Below, piece by piece: positions 24,722 to 33,798 of a stretch of DNA of 64,000 bases. Made by a program: the position numbers and the translations under genes. Position 1 is the first letter of the stretch, and each line of letters begins with the position of its first letter. The stretch comes from Thiobacillus sp. (lineage in GTDB: Bacteria; Pseudomonadota; Gammaproteobacteria; Burkholderiales; Thiobacillaceae): assembly GCA_030679915.1 (NCBI GenBank), contig JAUXRY010000012.1, positions 32,857 through 96,856 of the forward strand. The letters are read 5' to 3'. Below the pieces are notes generated by a model that was not told the origin of the DNA, made no database searches, and saw only the letters and a program-made list of their open reading frames with translations.

Positions 24722-25986
24722 TGCGTGCAGCCGCTTGTGTGCTGTTGGCGTGGGCATTGTCTGCGCCGGTGTGGGCTGAGCGTTTGACGCTTGAAGCGGC
24801 GCTGGCCAGTGTGTCGGCGGCTCATCCGGATCGTCGCGTGGCGGAAAGCGAATTGGCGGTAGCGCGAGCCGACCGCGAACAGGCGGGTAGTCGACAGGAT
24901 TTTAATCTGTTTCTGGACGGCAGCTTGCGCACAGGCCATCGTCCTGATGGTGACTGGGAACCGGACAATATCGGACGCATCGTTGCGCGAAAATCTTTGC
25001 TTGATTTTGGCCGCAGCAGCCAGGCCATCGCAGCGGCCGATCAGGAAGTCGTGGCGCGTCAGGCGGCGCTATTCAATGTCGAAAACTTGCGCCGCATCGA
25101 CATCATGGCGCGATATTTCGATGTGTTGATGGCGGATATGCAATACGCCGCGGATAACGAATTGATGGCCGTGACCTATGTGTCCTGGGATAACGCCAGG
25201 AAACGCTTTGAAGTCGGACAGATCAGCCAGCCTGAACTGATGCGAATAGAGGCGACTTTTCAGGATGTTCGCGAGCGGCGTTACGCCAGCCAGCAACGTA
25301 TGAGCAGCACGCGGCAGAAGTTGGCCCATGCGATGAACCAACCAAGGGTGTTTCCTTCAGAGCTTGAAGAGCCTGCGTTGAAAGAAAACGCCCGTGCTGT
25401 CGCCGATTTCAACATGCTGCTCGCTGCAGTAATGCGCAACAACCCGCGTGTACTGGCGTTGCAGGCACAGGTTGCGGCAATGGACGGGCGGATCGCGGCG
25501 GTGCGTGCAGACCGCAATCCTACGCTGGATGCGGAAGTGATTGGTGCGGGATATAGCCGTAGCTCTAACACGCGCGATGACCTGAGTGCCGGGCTAGTGT
25601 TTACGATTCCCTTGTATCAAGGTGCGCGAGTGGATGCACGCGTGGCGCGCGAACTTGCGCAAAAAGAGCGCGTTGCAGCCGAGCTGGAAAAACTCAAGCT
25701 CGACTTGTCTGAATCGCTGTATACGACACTGCAGGAAATTCAATGGTTGCGTGAAAGCGGTCGTGCCGCCGCAGACAAGCAAATCGAATATCGGGATTGG
25801 GCGCTGGAACGCGCGCGCGCGGAGTATGAAATGGAAATGAAAACTAGTCTGGGCGCAAGCATGGCTGACACGCAGCTTGCATTGCTGCGTCGCAAGCAGG
25901 TGGAATACAGGCTGGCGCTGGCGCTGGCGCGCCTTGATGCATTGTCAGGGGGGCATTTGCCGCCTGTTGAGGGAGCAAAAAAATGA
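24718..25986 (+). CDS. TolC-family outer-membrane efflux protein
   Basis: The 422-residue product has a signal peptide (about residues 1-20, ending APVWAE) and the coiled-coil repeats of the outer-membrane efflux family (for example AVARADREQAGSRQDFNLFL and NARKRFEVGQISQPELMRIE, with a second copy around GAMADTQ-like helices near the end). TolC proteins form the trimeric exit duct of tripartite pumps and type I secretion. It sits between a SoxW-like gene and a small adaptor gene and overlaps each by four bases. No inner-membrane pump gene follows, so the partner is unknown. Confidence 0.88.
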   Translation: MMRAAACVLLAWALSAPVWAERLTLEAALASVSAAHPDRRVAESELAVARADREQAGSRQDFNLFLDGSLRTGHRPDGDWEPDNIGRIVARKSLLDFGRSSQAIAAADQEVVARQAALFNVENLRRIDIMARYFDVLMADMQYAADNELMAVTYVSWDNARKRFEVGQISQPELMRIEATFQDVRERRYASQQRMSSTRQKLAHAMNQPRVFPSELEEPALKENARAVADFNMLLAAVMRNNPRVLALQAQVAAMDGRIAAVRADRNPTLDAEVIGAGYSRSSNTRDDLSAGLVFTIPLYQGARVDARVARELAQKERVAAELEKLKLDLSESLYTTLQEIQWLRESGRAAADKQIEYRDWALERARAEYEMEMKTSLGASMADTQLALLRRKQVEYRLALALARLDALSGGHLPPVEGAKK

Positions 25987-26504
25987 AACAGAGCCGATTG
26001 GTGCTGGCACTGGCCGGTTGGGGGGCGCTGGTAGCGACCCCATTGTGGGCCGCAGAAAAAATCGAACTGACCACGCGGGTGTCCGGGGTGGTGGACCAGG
26101 TGCTGGTCAAAGTCGGGCAGCGTGTGAACAAGGGGACAGTGCTGCTGCGGCTGGAGAAAACCATCCTGCAGGCGCGTCTGGACGAAGCGACTGCGGAGCA
26201 CGTGCGCGCGCAGGCAGATGAAGGGGATGCCAAGCGCGAGGCGGAGCGTGCGCAGGAGCTGTTCAACCGTACGGTGTCTTCGACCACGGAGCTCGATGCT
26301 GCGCTGTTGCGGCACACTCGTGCTCAGGCAACCTTGTCCGCCGCCAATGCGCGTAAAGTCATCGCGCAAAAGAATCTGAACGACGCCGAGTTGAAAGCAC
26401 CGTCTGATGGCGTGGTGAGCGCGGTCCCGGGCGCGCCTGGAACGGTAGTGGCGGCGGATTGCCAACCCAAAACGCTGATTATTCTACGTTCCGGGCAGCC
26501 CTGA
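25983..26504 (+). CDS. Minimal periplasmic adaptor (HlyD/MFP-type)
   Basis: The 173-residue product has a signal peptide (about residues 1-23, ending TPLWAAE), the first half of a lipoyl-like domain (RVSGVVDQVLVKVGQRVNKG), a coiled-coil hairpin (about residues 65-130), and the second lipoyl half (LNDAELKAPSDGVVSAV). The beta-barrel and membrane-proximal domains of full adaptors (usually 350-400 residues) are absent: after the second lipoyl half it ends (KTLIILRSGQP). It could bridge TolC to something other than a standard pump, or be an accessory adaptor. The ATGA overlap with tolC supports joint translation. The short form looks intact rather than truncated, as it ends cleanly. Confidence 0.8.
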   Translation: MKQSRLVLALAGWGALVATPLWAAEKIELTTRVSGVVDQVLVKVGQRVNKGTVLLRLEKTILQARLDEATAEHVRAQADEGDAKREAERAQELFNRTVSSTTELDAALLRHTRAQATLSAANARKVIAQKNLNDAELKAPSDGVVSAVPGAPGTVVAADCQPKTLIILRSGQP

Positions 26505-26520
26505 TTCCGTTGCGAAGGGT

Positions 26521-27018
26521 TTATACACCCAGTCGCTGAGCGGCGCCGGCTTCCATCTCGGCCGCCTGGTGTGGCGAAGCGACGGCCGCGATAACCTTGC
26601 GACACAGGGGCAATGACGCCTTGAATCCTGCAATATCCTTGACTTCACTCATCTGTTTGTAGGCTGGCGATTTGGTTCCCACCAAAGCGGCCATGAACTC
26701 AAGCACGAAGGCATGCGCTTCCGTCATGCTGCCCGTGGGTTGAACCGGGCTCGCGATGGGTGCAACCGGGGAAGCTGGTCGGGCAGCAGGAACGGATGCC
26801 ATGTTGCGCAGCGTCTGAATGAAGCCGCTTTGTAGCATTTCATTCACCATGCTTTCGAGCTCTACACATTTCGGATGTCTGCTGCACAGCTCTCCGAATG
26901 AAATGCCGTTCCCGATATCGAACAGAAGCTGACGGTATCGAGGCCGCAATGTGTGACCCAGATTGAAGATTTCTTCTTGCCCCTTGACTGTGCGGCCCAG
27001 CTGTATTGTCATTTCCAT
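26521..27018 (-). CDS. Hypothetical protein
   Basis: The 165-residue product is not recognised with confidence. The first 70 residues (TVKGQEEIFNLGHTLRPRYR, then LLFDIGNGISFGELCSRH) resemble a small helical/winged-helix-like region found at the start of some betaproteobacterial signalling proteins (KG-x-E ... LL-x-IDG pattern). A Pro/Ala-rich linker at about 78-97 leads to a C-terminal helical part (MTEAHAFVLEFMAALVGTKS). It is convergent with the adaptor gene and isolated. Two ATG codons at the start (ATGGAAATG) are possible. Confidence 0.55.
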   Translation of the reverse strand: MEMTIQLGRTVKGQEEIFNLGHTLRPRYRQLLFDIGNGISFGELCSRHPKCVELESMVNEMLQSGFIQTLRNMASVPAARPASPVAPIASPVQPTGSMTEAHAFVLEFMAALVGTKSPAYKQMSEVKDIAGFKASLPLCRKVIAAVASPHQAAEMEAGAAQRLGV

Positions 27019-27373
27019 GGTCGTCTCTCCATTATTGTGTTGCAGGTCATTGCCTGTAACGAATAAGCAGCATAGGGTGTGCCAGCAGGGGCATCACGCG
27101 GAAACGCTTGTTTGATAGGGATCTGCGGAGGGTTGCGGACGGTATGGAACGCGCCAACTTGCTGCGAAACGTTGGGGAAGCGACAGAACGTTGAAAGTTC
27201 GTCAGCCTGCTGGGTAACCAGATCGAGTGAAATCACGCTGGACAGCGCGCTGGGGAAGGCATGTCGGTGTTACGTTGGCGTGGTCTGGTCAAGGGCGTCG
27301 CATGGATGATTGTCCTCGCAGAAAGCGGCATGGCCACCGGATTCGTGGGAAGCCGGCCTTGACGTTCTGAATG
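27019..27373. other. Intergenic stretch without recognisable gene
   Basis: This stretch lies upstream of the hypothetical gene and downstream of the transglycosylase gene. Short open frames exist on both strands (one of 75 codons, GTG-started, on the minus strand at 27009-27236) but none has recognisable content or a convincing ribosome site. No terminator with a T-run is seen. It probably carries the hypothetical gene's promoter. Confidence 0.4.
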
Positions 27374-28009
27374 TCAGCTGCGTGATGCCGAGGAGGTATC
27401 AGCTGATTTGGTCGTGGGTTGGTAATCCCAGTGTCGCTTCCAGGCACCGACAACAAGGTTGGGGTATTCCGGGCGGCCGAGGCTGCCATTGAAGCGTCCC
27501 AGCGCGCGGAATAAATCGCCGCGTTCAATATCGATGTAATGGCGCAAGATGAGTGCGCCATAGCGTAGATTGGTCCGCAGTTGAAACAGGTTGTGATCGG
27601 GGTTGCCAATGGCCTTGATCCAGAATGGCATCACCTGGGTGTAGCCGCGTGCGCCCACTGGCGATACGGCGTATTTACGAAAGCCGCTTTCGACCTGAAT
27701 CAGTCCCAGCATTAATTGGGGATCGACGCCTGCACGCGAGGCTTCCCAGTGCAACGTGGTTAGAAACTCCATGCGCTCGGATTCGTCCGGCATGCGTTTT
27801 GACAGCCGACGCGACATTTCTTGCAGCCAGGCTGTTTCATCTGCGGCTTGTCTAAATGCGGTGCGGGTGACAGCGGTGTCGGCCAGTCCACGTTGCAGGG
27901 ACGAACGCACATTCGCCGACATCGCTTCCTCCCGCTGCCCCCCTGCCAATGCAGGAAAGGTCAGGAAGAGCGAGGCCAGCAACAGGCTGATGTGCGTCAA
28001 TGCTTTCAT
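27374..28009 (-). CDS. Lytic transglycosylase (SLT domain)
   Basis: The 211-residue product has a signal peptide (about residues 1-22, ending FPALAGG) and a Slt-type lysozyme-like domain: the catalytic glutamate in LGLIQVESGFRKYAVSPVGA, then GYTQVMPFWIKAIG and LRYGALILRHYIDIE. Such enzymes cleave peptidoglycan to 1,6-anhydro-muropeptides in the periplasm. In place of the usual ARGLMQ after the glutamate it has ARGYTQ, a common sub-family variant. It begins 1 base after the proS stop on the same strand, so the two are one unit. Confidence 0.92.
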   Translation of the reverse strand: MKALTHISLLLASLFLTFPALAGGQREEAMSANVRSSLQRGLADTAVTRTAFRQAADETAWLQEMSRRLSKRMPDESERMEFLTTLHWEASRAGVDPQLMLGLIQVESGFRKYAVSPVGARGYTQVMPFWIKAIGNPDHNLFQLRTNLRYGALILRHYIDIERGDLFRALGRFNGSLGRPEYPNLVVGAWKRHWDYQPTTKSADTSSASRS

Positions 28010-28010
28010 G

Positions 28011-29732
28011 TCAATGATTCAGTATTCCTGTCAGAAATTCCATGGCTTCTATAAGTACAATTTTCTTGGGTTCGACGGCCTGGCCTGCTTCGGCAAGGCG
28101 CGTTTGATATTCGATGATGCTGTCCTTCAACCCGCGTTCACCCACCGTGATACGGTGGGGAATGCCGATTAATTCGGCATCGGCAAACATGACGCCGGGA
28201 CGCTCATCGCGGTCGTCCAACAGTACGTCATGACCAGCAGCCTTCAATTCAGCATACAAGTTATCGGCAGCCGTTTTAACCATTTCGCTTTTACCATAGC
28301 CGATTGCCACAATTACGAGCAAAAACGGTGCCATGGCCTTGGGCCAGATGATGCCTTTGTCGTCGTGGTGCTGTTCGATGGCCGCGGCCACGATACGCGA
28401 GACACCGACGCCGTAACAACCCATTTCCATGGGCTGCGATTTACCCGCCTCGTCCAGATAAGTGGCGTCCATGGCGAGCGAATACTTGCTGCCCAGTTGG
28501 AACACATGCCCGACTTCGATGCCACGGCATAGTTTCAGCGAACCTTTGCCGTCGGGGCTGGGGTCGCCTGCCTGGACGTTGCGCAGGTCGACTACAACCG
28601 GTTCGGGCAGGTCGCGGCCAAAATTGACACCGGTAAGGTGTTGACCGTCGACATTGGCACCACAGACAAAATCGCTCATCGCGGCCACCGCGCGGTCGGC
28701 AATCACCGTGATTGTCAAACCTACCGGACCGACTGAACCGGGTGCGCAGCCGGTTGCGGCACGGACTGCAGCTTCGTTTGCAAAGGCAAAGGGTATTTTC
28801 ACGCCCTCAATTTTCTCGGCTTTGATGTCGTTCAACACATGGTCGCCTCGAACCAGCAAGGCAATCGGGCCCTCCGTACCTTCCACAATCAGGGTTTTAA
28901 CGGTCTGATTGACGTTGAACTTGAGAAAAGCGGCCACCTCATCAATGGTTTTCACGCCCGGTGTGGCGATGGACTGCATCGCCTGATCCGGTGCGGCGCG
29001 CGGCGCGGCGGGCGCAACGGCCTCGGCCAGTTCAACGTTGGCGGCGTAATCGGATTCCGGGCAATAGGCGAGGAGGTCTTCGCCCGAATCGGCCAGCACA
29101 TGGAATTCGTGCGAGCCCGAGCCACCGATGGCGCCCGTGTCAGCCGCGACCGCGCGGAAGGTCAGCCCCAGCCGGGTGAATATCCGGGTATAGGCGTCGT
29201 ACATGATCTGGTAGGTGGCCGCGAGGCTTTGCTTGTTGGGATGGAAGGAATAGGCGTCCTTCATCAAAAATTCGCGCGCGCGCATGACGCCGAAGCGTGG
29301 GCGGATTTCATCGCGGAATTTCATCTGGATTTGATAGAAATTCAGCGGCAACTGGCGGTAGCTCTTGATTTCGCGACGCGCGATGTCAGTGATGACTTCT
29401 TCGTGAGTGGGGCCAAAACAGAAATCGCGCTTGTGGCGATCCTTGATTTTCAGCATCTGCGGGCCGAACTCTGCCCAGCGTCCGGTTTCTTCCCATAATT
29501 CGGCGGGTTGCACCGCCGGCATCAGCAATTCAATTGCGCCGGCACGGTTCATTTCCTCGCGCACCACCGCTTCCACCCGGCGCAGGACCCGCAAACCCAG
29601 CGGCATCCAGGTATAAAGCCCTGATCCCAGTCGTCTGATCAAACCGGCGCGCAGCATCAGCTTGTGGCTGACGAGTTCGGCCTCCGATGGGGCTTCTTTG
29701 GTGGTGGAAATGAAAAACTGGCTGGCACGCAT
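28011..29732 (-). CDS. proS: Prolyl-tRNA synthetase
   Basis: The 573-residue class II synthetase charges tRNA-Pro. The N-terminal motif 1 region reads [20 protein letters not shown], motif 2 is [17 protein letters not shown], and motif 3 lies in [19 protein letters not shown]. The long insertion of bacterial-type ProRS (editing domain, about residues 240-400, including [20 protein letters not shown] sequence) and a C-terminal anticodon-binding domain are present. Length is standard. The transglycosylase gene follows directly. Confidence 0.97.
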   Translation of the reverse strand: MRASQFFISTTKEAPSEAELVSHKLMLRAGLIRRLGSGLYTWMPLGLRVLRRVEAVVREEMNRAGAIELLMPAVQPAELWEETGRWAEFGPQMLKIKDRHKRDFCFGPTHEEVITDIARREIKSYRQLPLNFYQIQMKFRDEIRPRFGVMRAREFLMKDAYSFHPNKQSLAATYQIMYDAYTRIFTRLGLTFRAVAADTGAIGGSGSHEFHVLADSGEDLLAYCPESDYAANVELAEAVAPAAPRAAPDQAMQSIATPGVKTIDEVAAFLKFNVNQTVKTLIVEGTEGPIALLVRGDHVLNDIKAEKIEGVKIPFAFANEAAVRAATGCAPGSVGPVGLTITVIADRAVAAMSDFVCGANVDGQHLTGVNFGRDLPEPVVVDLRNVQAGDPSPDGKGSLKLCRGIEVGHVFQLGSKYSLAMDATYLDEAGKSQPMEMGCYGVGVSRIVAAAIEQHHDDKGIIWPKAMAPFLLVIVAIGYGKSEMVKTAADNLYAELKAAGHDVLLDDRDERPGVMFADAELIGIPHRITVGERGLKDSIIEYQTRLAEAGQAVEPKKIVLIEAMEFLTGILNH

Positions 29733-29812
29733 GATGAGTCATTAAGGGGGAAAGCAGTATTTTAGCGTGCGGGCGTGTAATCTTTCGCGCTCATTTTAAA
29801 GACAGGGCAGCC

Positions 29813-30583
29813 ATGCGCATGAAGTTTGGGAAACGCCGGGCAGATGATGACGGCATTGAAGTGATCGAAGAGCGCGGCTTGCGCACCCTGCGGCTGGGCA
29901 GTTGCGCCATTCAGAGCTTGATGCGGGTGAGCCGGCCGTGGGATCTGGAGCTTGCCTATACGCGCGCGATGATGGGGGTTTTGATGTTCAACCCGGCGCC
30001 GCAAAACGTGTTGATGGTTGGCCTGGGTGGCGGCTCGCTCGCCAAGTTCATCCGCAAGCATCTCCCGCAGACACAGGTTACAGCAGTGGAAATCGATCCC
30101 CGGGTGATTGCCGCCGCACGCACGCATTTCGAGCTGCCACCCGACGACGAGACCCTGACTGTGATCGAAGCCGATGGCGCGCTGTTCGTGAAGCAGCAGC
30201 CCGAATGTGCCGACGTTATCCTGCTGGACGGTTTCGATGCCGGCAATCAGGTGGAGGGCTTGGCCACGCAAAAGTTTTATACGGCTTGTTATCGTGCGCT
30301 CAAGCCCGGCGGCATTCTGGTGGTTAACTTATGGGGGGTCGACGCTGATTTCGCCGAGTATTTTGCGCGACTTTCGCGGGCATTTGACGGGGAAGTGGGT
30401 TGGATTGCTGTGCAGCACAAGGTCAATATCATTGTGATGGCATTCAAGGAACCGGGCGCCGCAGCGCGTCTCGAATCCGTACAACCTCAGCTGGCTGACT
30501 TGTCGAAACACTTTGGGCTGGACTTGCGCGGTTTTTCGAGAGACCTTCAGTGGGCAGAGGGCATCGTACCGCTGCTCAATTAG
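29813..30583 (+). CDS. Spermidine-synthase-like methyltransferase-fold protein
   Basis: The 256-residue product has the SpeE-like Rossmann fold: MVGLGGGSLAKFIRKHLP, VTAVEIDPRVIAAARTHF, a cofactor-site Asp in EADGALFV, and DVILLDGFDAG where true spermidine synthases have a DxxDP-type aspartate. The N-terminal domain is shorter than in SpeE and the polyamine-binding DxxD motif is changed, so it could be a polyamine aminopropyltransferase relative with another substrate. It is divergent from proS. A large amino acid decarboxylase gene is 3 kb downstream, but a joint pathway is only a guess. Confidence 0.8.
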   Translation: MRMKFGKRRADDDGIEVIEERGLRTLRLGSCAIQSLMRVSRPWDLELAYTRAMMGVLMFNPAPQNVLMVGLGGGSLAKFIRKHLPQTQVTAVEIDPRVIAAARTHFELPPDDETLTVIEADGALFVKQQPECADVILLDGFDAGNQVEGLATQKFYTACYRALKPGGILVVNLWGVDADFAEYFARLSRAFDGEVGWIAVQHKVNIIVMAFKEPGAAARLESVQPQLADLSKHFGLDLRGFSRDLQWAEGIVPLLN

Positions 30584-30876
30584 TGAAGTCGGTGCTGCTG
30601 CTTCCCTTCTTCGGCGTCAGGGAAAGATATCTGCAGAATTGCATATCGGGTCAGAACTGCGTGACTTTTGTCTGTGGGTGTCTGATAGACGCAGGCCGCA
30701 GAAATACATTTCCGCATCGGCAGAATCGCTTTAAAAGCGTATTCCTGTTTCTGCTGTGTTTTTGAAAATTCCTGTAAAAACAATAACTAAAGACTGATTT
30801 CAGACCGCTGCAGGTTTGCAAATTCCGGTGGGTGTGAAAGAATGCAGCTAATCGAATTTTTCAGATGGTGGCGGCC

Positions 30877-31428
30877 ATGATTGACCGAGAGGGGTACCGC
30901 CCGAACGTCGGCATCATATTGTGCAATGCGCAAAACCAGGTTTTCTGGGGTAAGCGTGTAAATCAGCACGCCTGGCAGTTTCCCCAAGGTGGCATGAATG
31001 CAGGGGAAACGCCTGAACAAGCCATGTTCCGGGAACTGGAAGAAGAAGTGGGTTTGCTCCCTGACCACGTACGCATTTTGGGGCGCACGCGCGAGTGGTT
31101 GCGTTATGACGTGCCCGCCCACTGGACGCGGCGAGACAATCGCGGTCTCTATCGCGGCCAAAAGCAGATATGGTTTTTGTTGCGGCTGACAGGCAGGGAT
31201 TGTGATGTGTCGTTGCGGGCCAGCAGTCATCCAGAATTTGATGCCTGGCGCTGGAATGAGTACTGGGTGTCGATGGAAACGGTGGTCGACTTCAAGCGAG
31301 ATGTCTATCGATTGGCGCTTGAAGAGCTGGAGCGCTATCTGCACAAGGACGTACGTTATCTGCGACAAGATGTGCGTCACGGCTGTGAGCGACACGGTGC
31401 CGTGCTGGATCTGCAGCTCAAGTCCTGA
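30877..31428 (+). CDS. rppH: RNA pyrophosphohydrolase
   Basis: The 183-residue Nudix hydrolase removes pyrophosphate from 5'-triphosphate mRNA ends and so triggers decay. The start [17 protein letters not shown] is the family's; the Nudix box reads [20 protein letters not shown] with the conserved Glu residues. [21 protein letters not shown] follows as in RppH. An upstream in-frame ATG at 30865 gives four more residues, but 30877 matches the family start. A run of 245-290 bases on either side holds no other clear gene except the short one downstream. Confidence 0.95.
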   Translation: MIDREGYRPNVGIILCNAQNQVFWGKRVNQHAWQFPQGGMNAGETPEQAMFRELEEEVGLLPDHVRILGRTREWLRYDVPAHWTRRDNRGLYRGQKQIWFLLRLTGRDCDVSLRASSHPEFDAWRWNEYWVSMETVVDFKRDVYRLALEELERYLHKDVRYLRQDVRHGCERHGAVLDLQLKS

Positions 31429-31464
31429 TCCCGGAACTCTGAAACCACACACAGTGGAGGCGTG

Positions 31465-31821
31465 ATGAAGATACGGATCTATGATTCGACCACGCTGACT
31501 CCCGTTACGTCCGCTCCGGGCATCCCTTTGTGGCAGCTTGCGCCTACGCGTGACAGCGCAGGACAGCGGTTGACCGATTTCATGATGCTGATTCCTCGCT
31601 TGCGCAATCGAACGCCTGCTGAAATTGAGCGGGCGTCACGTGCTATCCAGTCTGTGCTGGAATTACATCAGGATGTCGTGTTTGCCGATTTGAACCTGAA
31701 GCTCAACCTGTTATGGGTGTCGTTGCGACCCCGTCTGGGCGCGATCAGCGAACTGACGGCAGCCATCCGGCTACGTGTACCCGAAGCGGTATTGGTGGGC
31801 CATTACGCTGAACCGCATTAG
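31465..31821 (+). CDS. Small conserved-looking protein of unknown function
   Basis: The 118-residue product is not recognised. It reads MKIRIYDSTTLTPVTSAPGI, then a helical part (RNRTPAEIERASRAIQSVLE) and a strand-rich end (LNLKLNLLWVSLRPRLGAI). Codon use matches the neighbours and GGAGG lies before the start, supporting a real gene; a GTG one codon earlier is the other option. It follows rppH by 33 bases and may be co-transcribed with it. No motif gives a function. Confidence 0.6.
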   Translation: MKIRIYDSTTLTPVTSAPGIPLWQLAPTRDSAGQRLTDFMMLIPRLRNRTPAEIERASRAIQSVLELHQDVVFADLNLKLNLLWVSLRPRLGAISELTAAIRLRVPEAVLVGHYAEPH

Positions 31822-32066
31822 CGCCGTCGGCCCGCAGGGGGTGAACCCAGGGTCGTTTCGCCGAAATGGTGGCCGAGATCGGTGTCGGAGCCCGTTGAGA
31901 AAAATGAATGCGCTGGACCTCGGCGCATGATTGCGCCTCGCCCCTGACAATGCCCTATGCCCCTGTAAACGGCAGGGAAACCCGTATGTTTTCTATGCTT
32001 TCGTTCGCCCTAAGCGTCGGAATTCGTTAAAATACGCGATTACTCAATCTACCTGCTGGAGCAAAA

Positions 32067-33155
32067 ATGGCCGTTTCTGAACTTCAAGTGCAAACCGCTC
32101 TGAAAGAGTTGGTTGACCCCAACACACACAAAGATTACGTGTCGACTAAATCCGCCCGCAACATCAAGATCGAGGGTGGGGCCGTATCGGTTGATATCCT
32201 GTTGAGCTACCCGGCGCAAAGCCAGTTGGCCACGATCAAGCAGCAGGTAGAAGACAAGATTAAATCCATTGATGGCGTAAGTACTGCTACCGCAAATGTG
32301 AGTTTCAAGATCGTTTCGCACAGCGTGCAGCGCGGCGTCAAATTGATCCCCAACGTCAAAAACATCATTGCCATTGCCTCAGGCAAAGGTGGTGTGGGCA
32401 AATCCACCACCGCCGTCAACCTCGCGCTGGCGCTGGCTGCCGAAGGTGCACGCGTGGGCATGCTGGACGCCGATATCTACGGCCCGTCGCAGCCGATGAT
32501 GCTGGGCATTACTGAAAAGCCGGAGTCCACCGATGGCAAGAACCTTGATCCACTGATCGGCCATGGCATTCAGGCGATGTCGATCGGTTTTTTGATCGAC
32601 GTCGAAACCCCCATGGTGTGGCGCGGCCCGATGGTGACGCAGGCGTTGGAGCAGCTGCTGAACAACACTAACTGGTCAGAGCTCGACTATCTGGTGGTTG
32701 ACCTGCCGCCGGGCACCGGCGATATCCAGCTAACGCTGGCGCAGCGCGTGCCGGTGACTGGTGCAGTGATTGTCACCACGCCGCAGGATATTGCGCTGAT
32801 CGATGCGCGCAAAGGTCTGAAAATGTTTGAGAAGGTCGGCATTCCCATCATCGGCGTGGTCGAAAACATGAGCCTGCACATCTGCTCGGCCTGCGGACAC
32901 GAAGAGCGCATCTTCGGTGAAGGCGGCGGCGAGCGTATGTGCAAGGATTACAGCGTGGAATTTCTCGGCGCGTTGCCGCTGGATGGTGCGATTCGTGCCG
33001 ACACGGATGCTGGCACGCCGTCAGTCGTGTCCGACCCGGATGGCCGCGTCACCGATATCTACAAAATGATCGCACGCCGCGTTGCCGTCAAGATAGGCGA
33101 AACGTCAGAGGATCACTCCAACAAGTTCCCCAACATCGTCATTTCCAATACCTGA
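32067..33155 (+). CDS. mrp: Iron-sulfur cluster carrier ATPase Mrp/ApbC
   Basis: The 362-residue P-loop protein has an N-terminal DUF59/MIP18-like domain (about residues 1-85, [19 protein letters not shown]), the deviant Walker [11 protein letters not shown], Walker B-like [15 protein letters not shown], and a C-terminal CSACGHE in which the two cysteines hold the bridging cluster. It delivers 4Fe-4S clusters to target enzymes. Its stop overlaps the dcd start by one base (TGATG). Confidence 0.96.
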   Translation: MAVSELQVQTALKELVDPNTHKDYVSTKSARNIKIEGGAVSVDILLSYPAQSQLATIKQQVEDKIKSIDGVSTATANVSFKIVSHSVQRGVKLIPNVKNIIAIASGKGGVGKSTTAVNLALALAAEGARVGMLDADIYGPSQPMMLGITEKPESTDGKNLDPLIGHGIQAMSIGFLIDVETPMVWRGPMVTQALEQLLNNTNWSELDYLVVDLPPGTGDIQLTLAQRVPVTGAVIVTTPQDIALIDARKGLKMFEKVGIPIIGVVENMSLHICSACGHEERIFGEGGGERMCKDYSVEFLGALPLDGAIRADTDAGTPSVVSDPDGRVTDIYKMIARRVAVKIGETSEDHSNKFPNIVISNT

Positions 33156-33721
33156 TGAGCATCAAGTCCGATCGTTGGATCCGCCAGATGGCGGCTGAGC
33201 ATGGCATGATCGAGCCGTTCGAACCAGGCCAGGTCAAGCAGATCGGTGGCCGGCCCATCGTGTCTTATGGCACGTCGAGCTACGGCTACGACGTGCGCTG
33301 CGCGGCCGAATTCAAGTTGTTCACCAATCTCAACAGCACCATCGTCGACCCCAAGGCGTTCGACCCGAGTTCGTTTGTTGAGGTGGTGGGCGATTCCTGC
33401 ATCATTCCACCGAATTCTTTTGCGCTGGCGCGTACGGTGGAATACTTCCGTATCCCCCGCAGCGTGCTGACCATTTGTCTCGGAAAAAGTACCTACGCGC
33501 GCTGCGGGATCATCGTCAACGTGACGCCGCTGGAGCCCGAGTGGGAAGGCCACGTGACGCTGGAGTTTTCCAACACCACACCCTTGCCCGCACGCATTTA
33601 CGCCAACGAAGGTGTGGCGCAAATGCTGTTCCTCGAATCCGACGAGGTGTGCGAAACTTCGTACCGAGATCGGGGTGGAAAATATCAGGGCCAGGTTGGC
33701 GTGACCCTGCCGAAAATTTAA
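33155..33721 (+). CDS. dcd: dCTP deaminase
   Basis: The 188-residue trimeric enzyme converts dCTP to dUTP, feeding dTTP synthesis. It starts [20 protein letters not shown] and has [18 protein letters not shown], the active-site segment [20 protein letters not shown] with the catalytic Glu, and [14 protein letters not shown] at the end. The start is fixed by the TGATG overlap with mrp. The pairing of mrp with dcd is common in Betaproteobacteria. Confidence 0.97.
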   Translation: MSIKSDRWIRQMAAEHGMIEPFEPGQVKQIGGRPIVSYGTSSYGYDVRCAAEFKLFTNLNSTIVDPKAFDPSSFVEVVGDSCIIPPNSFALARTVEYFRIPRSVLTICLGKSTYARCGIIVNVTPLEPEWEGHVTLEFSNTTPLPARIYANEGVAQMLFLESDEVCETSYRDRGGKYQGQVGVTLPKI

Positions 33722-33798
33722 TCCCCGCGTCACGGGGGATTCGTATAATCCGCTTTTCTTGATCCGCCCATTCCTACGGCTTCCCTCTGGAGCAGGCC

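Noticed and set aside
27009..27236. GTG-started 75-codon minus-strand frame before the hypothetical gene
   Set aside because: It overlaps the hypothetical gene's start, has no recognisable content and no ribosome site; too weak to call a gene.
33721..33740. Hairpin after dcd as an intrinsic terminator
   Set aside because: The stem ATCCCC/GGGGAT is short and is not followed by a T-run.
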